Below are positions 36,131 to 46,244 of a DNA stretch of 64,000 nucleotides, piece after piece. How positions within the stretch are numbered: the first letter of the stretch is position 1; each line of letters opens with the position of its first letter. A model generated the notes under the pieces. The model saw only the letters and a list, made by a program, of their open reading frames with translations, was not told the origin of the DNA and made no database searches. The stretch covers positions 1,116,001 through 1,180,000 of the forward strand of contig JAPYXD010000161.1 of the NCBI GenBank assembly GCA_030998225.1. Direction: 5' to 3'. Origin of the DNA: Diplolepis rosae. Taxonomy: Eukaryota > Arthropoda > Insecta > Hymenoptera > Diplolepididae. Both the position numbers and the translations under genes were made by a program.

Positions 36131-36265
36131 ATTGTAAAAATAAAAAACCGAATAAATTAATTACCATGGAAAAAATTCGACTGTTGAAAAGTAGGTGGCT
36201 CACTTGGTAAATTTTGACTCGCTAGGAAGTTCAATTTGCCCGTAGAATGACAAAGAAATAACAAC
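36131..36265. repeat. Repeat segment also found at 13660-13745
   Basis: Positions about 36155-36240 on the minus strand match 13660-13745 on the plus strand (TGAGCCACCTA, TTTATTCGGTT). As it lies just beyond the mariner transposase stop, it may be that mariner's 3' untranslated or terminal region. Confidence 0.5.
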
Positions 36266-36681
36266 TTTTTGGGAAAAAATCTTATTTATTCTTTCACACA
36301 ATTTCCTTTCAGCTCAATAGTCTTAGTCCCACGATCTTTTAACATTTTGATGCCTCTCTTGCAATACGATTTGTTAAGGCCTCTGAAATAGCCATCGGTT
36401 TCTCATTTGACCTCTTTATTTGATAAAAACCTCTGTCTCTGGAGCTATCTCTTAAGGTTTGAGAACGGATAAAAGTCGTTGGGGACCAGATATGGAGAAT
36501 AAGGTTGGCGGGGAAGCAATTCGAAGCGTAATTAATTTATTTTTGCCATTTTTTATCGATTTGTAAGCTGGTGCATTTTCTTGAAAAAAGATGCATTTTT
36601 TCTTGTACAAATGAGTTCATTTTCAAGTGATTTCTTCTCTCAATCAGTCCAATAATACAGTTGTTTTTTCTTTTTCCAAAT
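36266..36681 (-). pseudogene. mariner transposase (irritans type), C-terminal half
   Basis: Minus-strand remnants of the catalytic half: YLEKEKT at the right edge, then FFQENAPAYKSIKNGK (second catalytic Asp replaced by Glu), PRQPYSPYLVPNDFYPF (third motif, damaged) and a C-terminal IKMLKDRGTKTIELKG near 36290-36330. These lie in different frames with several stops. The N-terminal half is at 40203-40640. The two are one gene split by the LTR element 36686-40198. Confidence 0.75.
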
Positions 36682-36685
36682 AGTG

Positions 36686-37216
36686 TGTGGCGACCCTCAT
36701 AACGAATAATTATTTTCTATATTTTACACGAACTCCGGATCTAATATCACCAGGAGTAGTTGAGTCCGATTCACGGATATTATATTTTCATTTAAAATAG
36801 GAATCGTAAGTAGCAGAGCTACACCCAACTTTTGTACATTTTTACTGTTATCTTTTGTCCAGGTACCTTCCACCTCTGTACGTACATAGGTCTCGAGCGT
36901 TACCCGCAGTACGGTACGCTTGCACCGTAAAGCAATAAAATTGACCAGCCGGGCCTAGGCCAGGTCAAGACTCGACGTTGTCACATTGTTTATTTTCTCT
37001 TTTAATGTTTTTCATTCATTTTTCATCGGCAACTATGTAAAGTGTGAATAAGCCCTTCTAACTGCAGTGTTTAAGCAGTGAGTACACGACCTCCCCCCAA
37101 GCAAGCCGAGCTTCAACCTTTCTTCGCTACTCGACTCTCCTCACTCTTTATTCAAATCAATAAAGCAGTTACTCTTTTCTATTAATACTTCTGGATTCTA
37201 TTATTCATATCACACT
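36686..37216 (+). repeat. 5' LTR of the CsRn1-like element
   Basis: Begins TGTGGCGACC and shares its first roughly 250 bp with the 3' LTR (to GCGTTACCCGCAGTACGG). It then has about 250-290 bp the 3' LTR lacks, and rejoins at GGATTCTATT near 37194. The end is approximate because the internal region downstream is deleted. Confidence 0.75.
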
Positions 37217-37249
37217 AAGCCCACCAGTCTCCGAGAAGCCTAGAAGACT

Positions 37250-38650
37250 TGCTTCTGACCGACTGAAGCAAGCAAAGCAGGAGTTTCAACAAATGGCCCA
37301 GATGAATCTAGTTCGACCTTCGAAAAGCAGCTGGTCATCACCACTAAACATGGTTCCTGAGAAAGATAACCAGTGGAGACCCTGCGGAGACTATAGAAAA
37401 GTCAACTTAAGAACGATACCAGATAAGTACCCAGTTCCTCACATTTAGGACTTCGTTTTTTCTCTGCATAGTAAGGTGATCTTTCCTACCATCGATCTCG
37501 TGAGGGCATATAGCCAGATTTCAGTCGCGGAGGAAGATATACCGAAGACTGCTATCACAACGCCCTTCGGACTCTTTGAGTTTCCCTTCATGTCTTTCGG
37601 CTTCAGAAACGCAGCGCAAACCTGCCAGCGTTTCATGAATGAAGTACTCCACGGACTCGATTTTCTTTACGTTTACATCGACGACGTCCTCATAGCATCA
37701 GCATCAGAAGAGGAACACAAGGAGCATCTTGGGCAAGTATTTGAAAGGTTTAAAAGGTACGGAATTCTTATCAACTCAGCAAAGTGCGTATGGGGAGCTT
37801 CAATCGTTAAATTCTTAGGATTTGAAGTAACTCCTCACTGAATCAGACCCCTTCCTGAAAAAGTAGAGGCAATCTTAAATTTTCCACAGCCTGAGACAGC
37901 TAAGCAACTTCGACGTTTCCTAGGAATTATAAATTTTAATAGACTAGGTATTCCGAATGCAGCAAAAATTCAAGCTCCTCTCAATGAATTACTTTAAGGG
38001 AACATAAAGGGAGAAGTAACGATCCAGTGGAACCTTGAAGCTCTTCAAGTCATCGAAGAATGCAAGAGAAGTCGTACCAACGCTGCCCTGATTGCCTACC
38101 CAGCGCCCGAAGCAGCACTTGCCTTAATCACCGATGCATCAGAGTTTGCAGTAGGAGCTGCTCTATACAACTCGTCGACAGAGAATGGCAACCCTTGGGA
38201 TATTTTTCTAAGAAATTGAGCGCCGCCGAACGGAAGTACAGTGCCTACGATCGTGAACTTCTAGCGATTTACAAGGCAATTAAGCATTTTCGATTCATGG
38301 TTGAAGGTAGGAACTTTGTGTTATACAAAGACCATCAGCCAATCACTTTCGCCTTTCAACAAAAAGCGGACAAATGTACTTCACGCCAATTCAGACATCT
38401 CGATTTTATTGGATAATTCATCACCGATATAAAGCACATATCTGGATGTGACAATATGGTGGCAGATGCACTCTCCAGGATCGAACAACTTTCAACGGGT
38501 ATCGACTTCACCAACTTGGCGCCGAATCAGAATAAGGACCCAGAGATTCGAGAATTACTTCAGACAGGAACAGCCTTACAACTGAAGCAAGAACGACTTC
38601 CAGGGACAGATATAAATCTGTAATGTGATGGCTCTACTTCCACAGCTCGC
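37250..38650 (+). pseudogene. CsRn1-like reverse transcriptase and RNase H
   Basis: Copies RNA to DNA during retrotransposition. RT motifs: SKSSWSSPLNMVPEK, WRPCGDYRKVN, IPDKYPVPHI then stop (TAG 37446-37448), the first Asp in [34 protein letters not shown], and the active site [12 protein letters not shown]. Then KFLGFEVT (stop TGA at 37839-37841) and LRRFLGIINF. RNase H starts with LITDASEFAVGAAL, shifts frame near 38165, and continues WQPLGYFSKKLSAAERKYSAYDRELLAIY and KDHQPITFAF, with a stop near 38414, then NMVADALSRIE. The [11 protein letters not shown] and SAYDRELLAIY strings are typical of the CsRn1/Kabuki group. Multiple stops and a frameshift make it dead. Confidence 0.9.
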
Positions 38651-38689
38651 CCTTTCGCCACGAAAGTCTTCAGATGAGTAGCTGACAAC

Positions 38690-39740
38690 TCTCTACATCA
38701 ACTCTCGCATCCTGGAACAAAAGCTACGGCAAAACGGGTTTCAGAACGATACGTTTGGCCTCACGTGCAAGCAGATTGCAAGACTTGGACATGAGCTTGC
38801 ATCCAGTTTCAGCGAGCCAAAATTTCACGACATGTCTCATCACCGGTGGCAGCTTTCATCCCTCCTTCTTCAAGATTCGAGCACGTGCACATGGACATCG
38901 TTGGATCCTTACCATCTTCACATGGATATAGGTATTGTCTGACTCTTGTTGACAGATTCTCTCGTTGGCCTGAAGCGATTTCCATCAAAGATATCGAACA
39001 AACCACAGCGGCAAAGGCTTTCCTTTCTGGATGGATTTCAAGGTTTGTTACCCCCTTGCGTATCACCACGGATGAAGGTCGACAGTTCGAATCGCACATG
39101 TTCCGTGAACTTAACAATTTTCGTGGATCAGAACATCTTCGCACAACGGCCCACCACCCAGCTTCAAACGGGCTTGTTGAACGCATGTACCGTCGACTCA
39201 AAACCACAATCAATTGCCACAAAACAGAGAAATGGACGGAAATTTTGCCCATCGTTCTTCTGGGTATTCAAACAGCTTGGCGCGAGAATCACCAAGCAAC
39301 CGCAGCAGAACTCATTTACGGCGAAACATTGCGACTCCCTGGCGAGTTTCTGGCCCCACGGAGCAATAGAGATACTGGCCAAGCCTCGGAATTCATACAC
39401 GATTTAAGAGAGAGTTTCCATAACCTCAAATCAGTCCCAGTACCTCATCATGGAGAAAAAAAGCTTTTATCTTCAAAGATTTACATACTGCGAAAAAAGT
39501 TTTTGTACGTCGAGGCATCCCGACAAATTCTTTACAGCCTATATATGACGAACCATTTTCCGTCGCAAAACGTTCGGACAAGACACTCGATGTCATTATT
39601 AACGACAAAAATTTTACTGTGTCCATCGACAGACTAAAAACAGCCTATGTCGTCGCGGAAGAGGAAAATGTAGCTCTACCAAATGAACCTACATGGAATC
39701 AAACTGAACAGCCGATACAAACAAAAAACGTATTTCCATA
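38690..39740 (+). pseudogene. CsRn1-like integrase
   Basis: Would insert the cDNA into the genome. The zinc-binding start HQLSHPGTKATAKRV shows its histidines, but the cysteine pair is spoiled by a stop (near 38793) and a Cys-to-Phe change (CIQFQRAK). The DDE core is open: first Asp in FEHVHMDIVGSLP, second in RITTDEGRQFES, Glu in NGLVERMYRRLK. PLRLPGEF and the post-core region follow. The frame shifts near 39455, after which IDRLKTAYV, the family's conserved end, is readable to about 39740. The core triad is intact although the protein is broken at both ends. Confidence 0.9.
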
Positions 39741-39926
39741 AACTTCGCAAAGACGGCCCAGAAGAAATGTCAGGTTTCCAGACCGACTTCAAGGAGGTTT
39801 CTCGTAAACTAAATTTTATTAACGTAACACTTTTTCTAACCACATTTTCTTTTAAAATAATTTTTGTAAATCCATTTCAGTATTATATCATGATCTCCTT
39901 TATTTATACTGCACAACTCGATCACT

Positions 39927-39938
39927 AGCAGGGGGATG
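39927..39938 (+). other. Polypurine tract
   Basis: AGCAGGGGGATG lies just before the 3' LTR, the expected plus-strand primer position. Confidence 0.6.
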
Positions 39939-39940
39939 TA

Positions 39941-40198
39941 TGTGGCGACCCTCATAATGAATAATTATTTTCTATATTTTACACGAACTCCAAATGTTAT
40001 GAGTACTCGAGTCCGATTCACGAATATTATATTTTCATTTAAAATAGGAATCGTAAGTAGCAGAGCTACACCCAACTTTTGTACATTTTTACTGTTATCT
40101 TTTGTCCAGGTACCTTCCACCTCTGTACGTACATAGGTCTCGAGCGTTACCCGCAGTACGGATTCTATTTATTCGCTTCCCTGAACAACAATACTACA
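39941..40198 (+). repeat. 3' LTR of the CsRn1-like element
   Basis: Starts TGTGGCGACC like the 5' LTR and ends ACTACA, followed by the AGTG duplication. It lacks about 250-290 bp present in the 5' LTR after GCAGTACGG. Confidence 0.8.
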
Positions 40199-40202
40199 AG
40201 TG

Positions 40203-40640
40203 GACGAACAATAAGCCACTGAAATCCCGAAAAACAGAAGCCATAACCTTTCATCAATGTTCACTCATTGACGCAAAAAATCGCTTGGATTGCGGTTAGA
40301 AAGGTCCAAATAGCTCTTTGAATTACGATCTATTTGGCGTTTCGATCGATTGTTTGCAAACGCGGCACTCATTTTGTATATAGCTTTCTTATACCCAAAT
40401 CCTCATGCAAAATTATAACCACTGACCCAATTAATACTCCTGCATCCTCAGGTAACTCACACACTTTCACTTTTGGATTATCTAATACGATGTCATGGTT
40501 TTTTCGCAAATTTTTGAAGTAGTAATGTCCTTTGGCCTTCCCGATCGTTCAGCATCATTTGTGCTTGTACGACCTCGTTTAAATTAACAAATCCACTTCC
40601 CAACCATTTGCCTCGATAAAGAAGATTCCATTTTAATGAA
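40203..40640 (-). pseudogene. mariner transposase (irritans type), N-terminal half
   Basis: Reading minus strand from about 40640: MVGKWIC, stop, then FKRGRTSTNDAERSGRPKD, then in a second frame NHDIVLDNPKVKVCELPED (second helix-turn-helix region), SVVIILHEDLGIRKLYTK and VPRL. After a gap comes KVMASVFRDFSGLL at the left edge. This is the DNA-binding half of the gene whose catalytic half is at 36266-36681. The first catalytic Asp (expected in a DESW-like motif) is within the gap, so an internal deletion occurred as well as the LTR insertion. Confidence 0.75.
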
Positions 40641-40993
40641 AAAATCAAAACTTGTTCGCTCCTATCGCCTGTAAGTTTGAAAGAAAACAATGATTTGGGC
40701 TCAAATTTTGAGAGCTGTCGTCTAAAAGATTGTAGTTCATGGGAAAAATATAAAAATGTAATTTGGAGTGCCATTTCTGTGTCATCCTACAGACTTATTC
40801 AACTCCCTAGTATATGGAGTCAAAAGAACTTATCGTGCATCTACTAGATGCATACACTGGAGTCGGAGGGGAAATAAGGTGGTAATATGTCGAATGTTAA
40901 ATACTGATTTTGATTTAGAACTTTCAATCAGAATGGACAATATAAAGATTTTTAATACATCTCGTATGAACGGAAATCGTTAATAATTCATAT
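40641..40993. other. Non-coding stretch
   Basis: Possibly the mariner's 5' end up to about 40780, then unassigned AT-rich DNA. The frame 40493-40774 on the minus strand only partly follows the mariner reading. Confidence 0.4.
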
Positions 40994-40997
40994 TATA

Positions 40998-41741
40998 TGT
41001 GACAGGAAAATCATTTTAACGCATGTCTAAACGATCATAGTCAAAAGGGATATCCGCAGACGTCAAGGTTAGGATTCGTCGTCGCGGGAACCTTAAACGA
41101 AATTTGACTACGTTGATTGGGAGATTAATTAGTCAATCATATCGGACGCTGTACTACCGACGGGTAAGAAAAGCGCTGCAGTTGACGACGCCTAGAATTC
41201 ATTCTACTCCTTTTCCTCTTCCGTCGTTGTTGTATGTAACGAGGGGCAGAATCGGTTCCCGACCGAATTTAAAATTATAAAATTCTGTTATTATTCTTTC
41301 TCTCTTTCGTCGAATTGTGACGAAATTGAGAATCGGTTCCCGTACAAAATTTTATAAAGTTGTGAAGTTGTACACGTGTTATCAAATTGGATAGCAGTCG
41401 TCAACGATAAACTGTAAGTTTCTTTTCATCTGATTTTGCTTTTGCTTTCAATAAAGAAACTTTTCCTGGTAGTTTTCTAAAATTGTTGGGTCATCCCAAT
41501 CGTACCCCGCCTTACTTCTTGCATGTCGCTAGCCAAAATTATTTGGTGAATTAAAAATTTTCTTTTGTTAGTTTTAATAAAACTAACTGGCGCTCAACAG
41601 GTTTAAATATTAATCGTATAGTAATTCTAGCCCTGGCAGCTCTTGACCCAGGCCGCGCCAGGTGAGGGGAAATTCGACAACAATAAATTAATTAAATTGA
41701 AATTAAGATAAATGCTCCGTCGAAAATAAAACCCCGTCTCA
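40998..41741 (+). repeat. 5' LTR, 744 bp
   Basis: Starts TGTGACAGGAAAA and ends CCCCGTCTCA. Nearly identical to 45543-46244, apart from a deletion of about 40 bp in the 3' copy (ATCCGCAGACGTCAAGG region near 41050) and scattered substitutions. It contains CAATAAAGAAAC (41448-41459), a plausible polyadenylation signal. Confidence 0.95.
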
Positions 41742-41743
41742 TT

Positions 41744-41761
41744 TGGCGCCCAACGTGGGGC
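41744..41761 (+). other. Primer-binding site, tRNA-Lys1,2 type
   Basis: TGGCGCCCAACGTGGGGC follows the LTR by 2 bp and has the sequence known to pair with the 3' end of tRNA-Lys1,2. Confidence 0.9.
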
Positions 41762-41891
41762 AAGTTGGGTAAAATATTTTCAATATTTTAAATAAAAAGT
41801 GGTGAGTGTATCGTGGAAGTGTCGATTTCTTATATAGTATATAATAGTTTCGACAACCACGCTGTACTCACACTGAATTTCTTTGAATTGA

Positions 41892-42932
41892 TTCTTTTCA
41901 AATATTAAATTTCGCGGCTTACCGTTGTCAGGTCGGAACTCTAGCGCGTCAACTACACGAAGAACGGGTTCGTTATTCTGCTGGCGTGAGGACGACTCGA
42001 GCGAAAGCGACAATCCTTCTCGAATTAATCCGAATCAATCTTACAGTTTACCGTTGAATCGCGGATCTGGTAGGAGTTACTCCGGTTTCGACAACGACAT
42101 TCCGATGAAAATCGGTCGCATAGTCAATTCTTGGAAAGTTTCTTTTCCAAAAACTGAACGGAATCCTGAGCAGTTTCTGCTCATTCTTAAAGACTGTCTC
42201 AGCACCAGTGGAATACACAGGGACTTTTTCATTCCGTGTTTATCTAAAATTTTCGAGGGCCCGTACAGATCATGTTACCTGGTAAATAAAAAATTATGGC
42301 GTACGTGGAGAGAATTCGCACGTGCTTTCCGGTACGAGTGGGGCGTGAAGAAGGACGACGCCGATCTTCTTCTCGAAGTTCACGAATTAAAATTGGACAA
42401 CAATGAAACCTTCGCGGAGTTCGCATGCAGAGCTAGACTCATATTCAAACGTATGCAGTACCCGCCCGAATTCAAAGAACGATTGAAACAAATTTTGACA
42501 AAATTTAATCCTCGACTGACTTTCGAAATTTTAAACCTGTCTCTCAAGAGTTATACCGAGTTGTTACATTACGTCAACGAACGAAGTTATCTCTACCAGA
42601 GATCGGTTGAATCGCAACAGATGCGACCGAGGTCTAATCGAGCAGACCTAAGTTATGTACAAGACCAGTTCGACTCGGCTGACGAACCTGACGAATATTT
42701 GATCCATGACGAATTAAAATCAAGCGATGAGAATATTGAAAGCGAACAGGCCGCAGACTTTAACGTCTTTCAACCAAAACGTACCGCGAACTCAAAAAAA
42801 GAGTTCAAGGTTTCGAATTCAAAATCATTGACCCGTCAAAGACTCGACCAAAACTTGGACAAATTCCAGGGAAAACTAAACCAAGCAGATATAACAAGCA
42901 AGATTTTTGCGAAAATCCCTGTCGACGAGTGA
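41892..42932 (+). CDS. Gag, capsid region
   Basis: Would form the particle shell. Open from the stop at 41889-41891 to 42932, about 346 codons. The capsid-like region contains MKIGRIVNSWKVSF, FEGPYRSCYLVNKKLWRTW, FRYEWGVKKDDADLL and FAEFACRARLIFKRMQYPP, the W/F-spaced pattern of retrotransposon Gag. A Ser- and acidic-rich tail follows. The first in-frame ATG is at 42105, internal to the capsid pattern, so the true start is unclear: a lost ATG or non-standard initiation are both possible. At 42929-42932 the frame ends and the zinc-knuckle frame continues at -1 with a 4-base overlap. Confidence 0.75.
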   Translation, partial: FFSNIKFRGLPLSGRNSSASTTRRTGSLFCWREDDSSESDNPSRINPNQSYSLPLNRGSGRSYSGFDNDIPMKIGRIVNSWKVSFPKTERNPEQFLLILKDCLSTSGIHRDFFIPCLSKIFEGPYRSCYLVNKKLWRTWREFARAFRYEWGVKKDDADLLLEVHELKLDNNETFAEFACRARLIFKRMQYPPEFKERLKQILTKFNPRLTFEILNLSLKSYTELLHYVNERSYLYQRSVESQQMRPRSNRADLSYVQDQFDSADEPDEYLIHDELKSSDENIESEQAADFNVFQPKRTANSKKEFKVSNSKSLTRQRLDQNLDKFQGKLNQADITSKIFAKIPVDE

Positions 42933-43120
42933 ACAAAGCCAAAGGAACAAAATCCCCTTTCGACCGATCTAAACTGTTCTGTTTTAATTGCGCGAAACTA
43001 GGGCACACGATACGTTATTGTACGTCTGAGCCACAAACGGTCTATTGTCTTTGTCGCGAAACAGGACACTTCAACACGAGTTGCCCAAAATATCAGGGAA
43101 ACGCCAAAAGCCCTCAGTAA
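42929..43120 (+). CDS. Nucleocapsid, two zinc knuckles, -1 frame
   Basis: Continues Gag in the -1 frame. There are two CCHC knuckles: CFNCAKLGHTIRYC and CLCRETGHFNTSC (the second with one residue fewer before the last Cys than the classical spacing). It would bind the element's RNA. The -1 overlap with the capsid frame could be a programmed frameshift or a simple indel; a slippery heptamer is not obvious at the junction. Confidence 0.7.
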   Translation: MNKAKGTKSPFDRSKLFCFNCAKLGHTIRYCTSEPQTVYCLCRETGHFNTSCPKYQGNAKSPQ

Positions 43121-43617
43121 TTCTGCCTCAGATTACTGAAGCCAAGGGCATACATGAGGACATACAAAATCCGTCTCCGTCCAAAGAGATTGCCAGTGTA
43201 AAAAATATTATTAACATTGATCAATCGAAAAACTTGGATGATGCTGACGATGGTATGAATAAACCGGCGTTCAGTGGATCCGGCCCACTAGAGTTACGCG
43301 TATTGGATGAAGTTTCTGGTGATTCAGAAGTCTCCGACGACGAAGTCGAGCATGTTTTACATGCAGAGCGCGACAGGCTGACTGATATGAACATCGCCTC
43401 ACTCTCGTTTTCGGATAAGAGTTCCGTGGAGGACGTGTTCGACTCGGTCGCCCTGGAAGAAAAACTAACTTCTTTTAGAAATTGGTTGCCTGCTCAATTT
43501 CCTCCATATGTCAGTCATCAGCTATCACAAAGGGAAATATATCGTCCCAGTAGCGTGACTCACGAACCTAAGACTACCAGGCCCTTACAATCATCTTGGC
43601 CCCAATTATCTGTTTAA
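43045..43617 (+). pseudogene. Acidic linker, protease not visible
   Basis: Open frame (190 codons) in the third phase, overlapping the zinc-knuckle frame. It is rich in Asp/Glu/Ser (SGDSEVSDDEVEHVL) and has no DTG/DSG protease site or RT motif. It probably is the Gag-Pol junction region just before the large deletion that removed protease, RT and RNase H. Confidence 0.45.
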
Positions 43618-43639
43618 ACCATCGCCTCTCAAACGCGAT

Positions 43640-44007
43640 CGAAAAGAGGAAACTCCAATTTAATTGTCGTTCAGGATCTTTACACAAAATACATCGAGTT
43701 ATTTCCCGTTCGACATAGGACCGGTAAGTCCGTGGTTAAAGCACTCGAGACAATTTTCGACCGTTGGGGGACTCCAAGGTCAATCATTACGGATAATGGT
43801 ACGGAGTACATAAATAAAGATGTTAGAGCCCTTTTGTTAGCAAGAGGCGTTAAGCATATCACTACCCTGTTAAGTCACCCCCAAAGCAACCCGGTCGAGC
43901 GCGTTAATCGAACCATCAAGCCGATGATTTCCGCGTTCATAAACGTAGTAGGAAAATACAGTATTTCTGATTTAAAAATTCCACGTCGAACGTTGCGAGG
44001 CAAATAA
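43640..44007 (+). pseudogene. Integrase core fragment
   Basis: The reading continues from about 43640 with LIVVQDLYTKYIELFP (first catalytic Asp), RSIITDNGTEYINKD (second Asp) and SHPQSNPVERVNRTIKPMI (Glu), so the DDE triad is intact. The zinc finger that should precede it was removed by the same deletion as RT, and the C-terminal domain is cut short by TAA at 44005-44007. Not functional alone. Confidence 0.85.
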
Positions 44008-44008
44008 T

Positions 44009-45547
44009 ATGCATTTTCAGCTCAAGATAGGTCAACCATCGACAGGACTCCTACTCCATCCTTCAGGTTTGTCAGAACTTCGTCTGTCCACGATGTCAGT
44101 GTCATCGACTCCTAGCTCTGGTCCTTCCACTCCAGCACCAGTCTCCGACAGAATATTGGGGCTGAGAAAGCAGCAGGCTGAGCTGGAGAAAAAGATGTTA
44201 AGCATGAAACTTGAATTGGAGGTCGAGCGGACTCGATTTCCGGAATCTGAGGAGGCCGATTTTGACGAATACTACGTCATGAAAGAGGTGGACACCAGCC
44301 CAACTAAACGTGAGGATCTTGTAGACCTGCCAACATCACCGCTGGTAAAGGTCCTCCAGGAAGCGAAAAGGATCTTTCTGGAAGGCAGTTTGGAAACAGC
44401 GTCCGCGTCTTCGTCAATTTCAGTCGACAAAATTAGGACCCCTCCAGCACGCAATAGGCGGGAGATCAGCAGAGATGCGGAAAGATTATTGGAGGAAATT
44501 AAAAACCTACCCCCGTCTGAGCTGAAACCTACGAAACCGACGAGGGTTTCTGCTGCACAACTCCAGGCAGAGAACATCCGACGGAACCGTCTGCCTGCTT
44601 CTGGCCATTCGTCGATTATGACCGGTTCGGGCAAGGAACACTGCTCGATAGATATACCGACAGCACTCGTTGCACCGTCAGTGGCTGTCTACCCGCTGCC
44701 CGTCGAGAAGGTGCAGAGCTTCGACGACGTCCTCCACTAATTGGGCGTCCCACATTTGACAAATCCAAAGGGACAAGAGCAACCCCTCTACATGGCTGAC
44801 TGCAGGATCGTCAGCAAAACTCTGTTAAAGGATCTCATAATAAAGAGGGCTAAGATCTTAGTTACCAGAAAGGAGTCCACTAAAGTCGACAGGGGCACTC
44901 AGACCTTTGTGACATATGTGGGTAAGCAACACGTCGCCGGTTGCGTGAATTGCAAATCCAGAGAGCACCACTTCAAAAATTGTTCCCTCCCGTACCACCC
45001 ATGATTTTGCCGAGTCTGCGGAGCGGATGGATTCGACACCAGCGATTGTATCTACCCACATGGCATTGAACACGAACAAGCCTCGGGGAGGTGCCCAGGC
45101 TGCTCGCGGGATCTTTCCCTTTACTGCCCCGAATGACCTGATTGTAATATCAGATACCGGGGGCTAGTCGACTGGCTGAGATTGAACTAAGCTACCTGGC
45201 CAACTTGGCTGATCCCCACCGACCATGAATGCCTGGTTGGAGAGGGAGAGCAGGAGCTGAAGAGAAAGGTGAAGGCAAAATTCACCGAAAGCGAAGACTA
45301 CCCCATTCGGCTCAGAAGGTTCCTCATCCGGGAGAATGCCCTGGGTAAGGGAGTGGTTCCAGCGAACCCGGAGGCTCCGAGCGCAATCCAGCTCTTGGAA
45401 GCCAAAAGAAGGCTCGCGGTTAAAGATTTGATCGCACCGTTCGTCAAAAAGAGCATAGTTTCGAATTGTCGTATTAATTATGTTTGTTTTCAGATCTGGT
45501 TGTCTCATCCTCGCCTTGACGTTGCGGTTCGAAGGGGGAGAGTGTGA
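44009..45547 (+). pseudogene. Extra gag-like 3' frame with coiled coil and zinc knuckles
   Basis: Starts at ATG 44009, two bases after the integrase stop, and keeps one frame most of the way to TGA 45545-45547, which lies inside the 3' LTR. In-frame stops occur at 44738-44740, 45002-45004 and 45188-45190, with a likely indel near 45120-45140. Features in order: Ser/Pro-rich start; coiled-coil-like KQQAELEKKMLSMKLELEVE; acidic and Pro-rich middle; CVNCKSREHHFKNC (a CX2CX4HX4C knuckle); CRVCGADGFDTSDC (same spacing, Phe instead of His); a third CPGC pair; and a basic tail. It looks like a second RNA-binding protein of the element. No env features or signal peptide are seen. Function unknown. 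Confidence 0.65.
45531..45542 (+). other. Polypurine tract
   Basis: GAAGGGGGAGAG immediately precedes the 3' LTR and is read within the 3' frame. Confidence 0.75.
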
Positions 45548-46244
45548 CAGGAAAATCATTTTAACGCCTGTCTAAACGATCATAGTCAAAAGGGGAACCT
45601 TAAACGAAATTTGACTAGCGTTGATTGGAAGATTAATTAGTCAATCATGTCGGACGCTGTACTACCGAGGGGTAAGAAAAGCGCTGCACTTGACGACGCC
45701 TAGAATTCATTCTACTCCTCTTCCGTCGTTGTTGTATGTAACGAGGGGTAGAATCGGTTCCCGAGCGAATTTAAAATTATAAAATTCTGTTATTATTCTT
45801 TCTCTCTTTCGTCGAATTGTGACGAAATTGAGAATCGGTTCCCGTACAAAATTTTTATAAAGTTGTGAAGTTGTACACGTGTTATCAAATTGGATAGCAG
45901 TCGTCAACGATAAACTGTAAGTCTCTTTTCATCTGGTTTTGCTTTTGCTTTCAATAAAGAAACTTTTCCTGGTAGTTTTCTAAAATTGTTGGGTCATCCC
46001 AATCGTACCCCGCCTTACTTCTTGCATGTCGCTAGCCAAAATTATTTGGTGAATTAAAAATTTTCTTTTGTTAGTTTTAATAAAACTAACTGGCGCTCAA
46101 CAGGTTTAAATATTAATCGTATAATAATTCGAGCCCTGGCAGCTCTTGACCCAGGCCGCGCCAGGGGAGGGGAAATTCGACAACAATAAATAATTTAAAT
46201 TGAAATTAAGATAAAAGCTTCGTCGAAAATAAAACCCCGTCTCA
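45543..46244 (+). repeat. 3' LTR, 702 bp
   Basis: Starts TGTGACAGGAAAA and ends CCCCGTCTCA. Pairs with 40998-41741 and is followed by the TATA duplication. Confidence 0.95.

Larger units (their letters stand above)
36682..40202 (+). mobile_element. CsRn1-like Ty3/gypsy element with AGTG target duplication
   Basis: AGTG at 36682-36685 and 40199-40202 flanks an element that starts TGTGGCGACCCTCAT and ends ACTACA. It contains a 5' LTR, RT-RNase H and integrase remnants, a polypurine tract and a 3' LTR. Primer-binding site, gag and protease are deleted, so pol begins almost directly after the 5' LTR. It inserted into an irritans mariner. Confidence 0.85.

Noticed and set aside
41780..42013. 77-codon minus-strand frame opposite gag
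   Set aside because: Shadow of the gag frame on the other strand.
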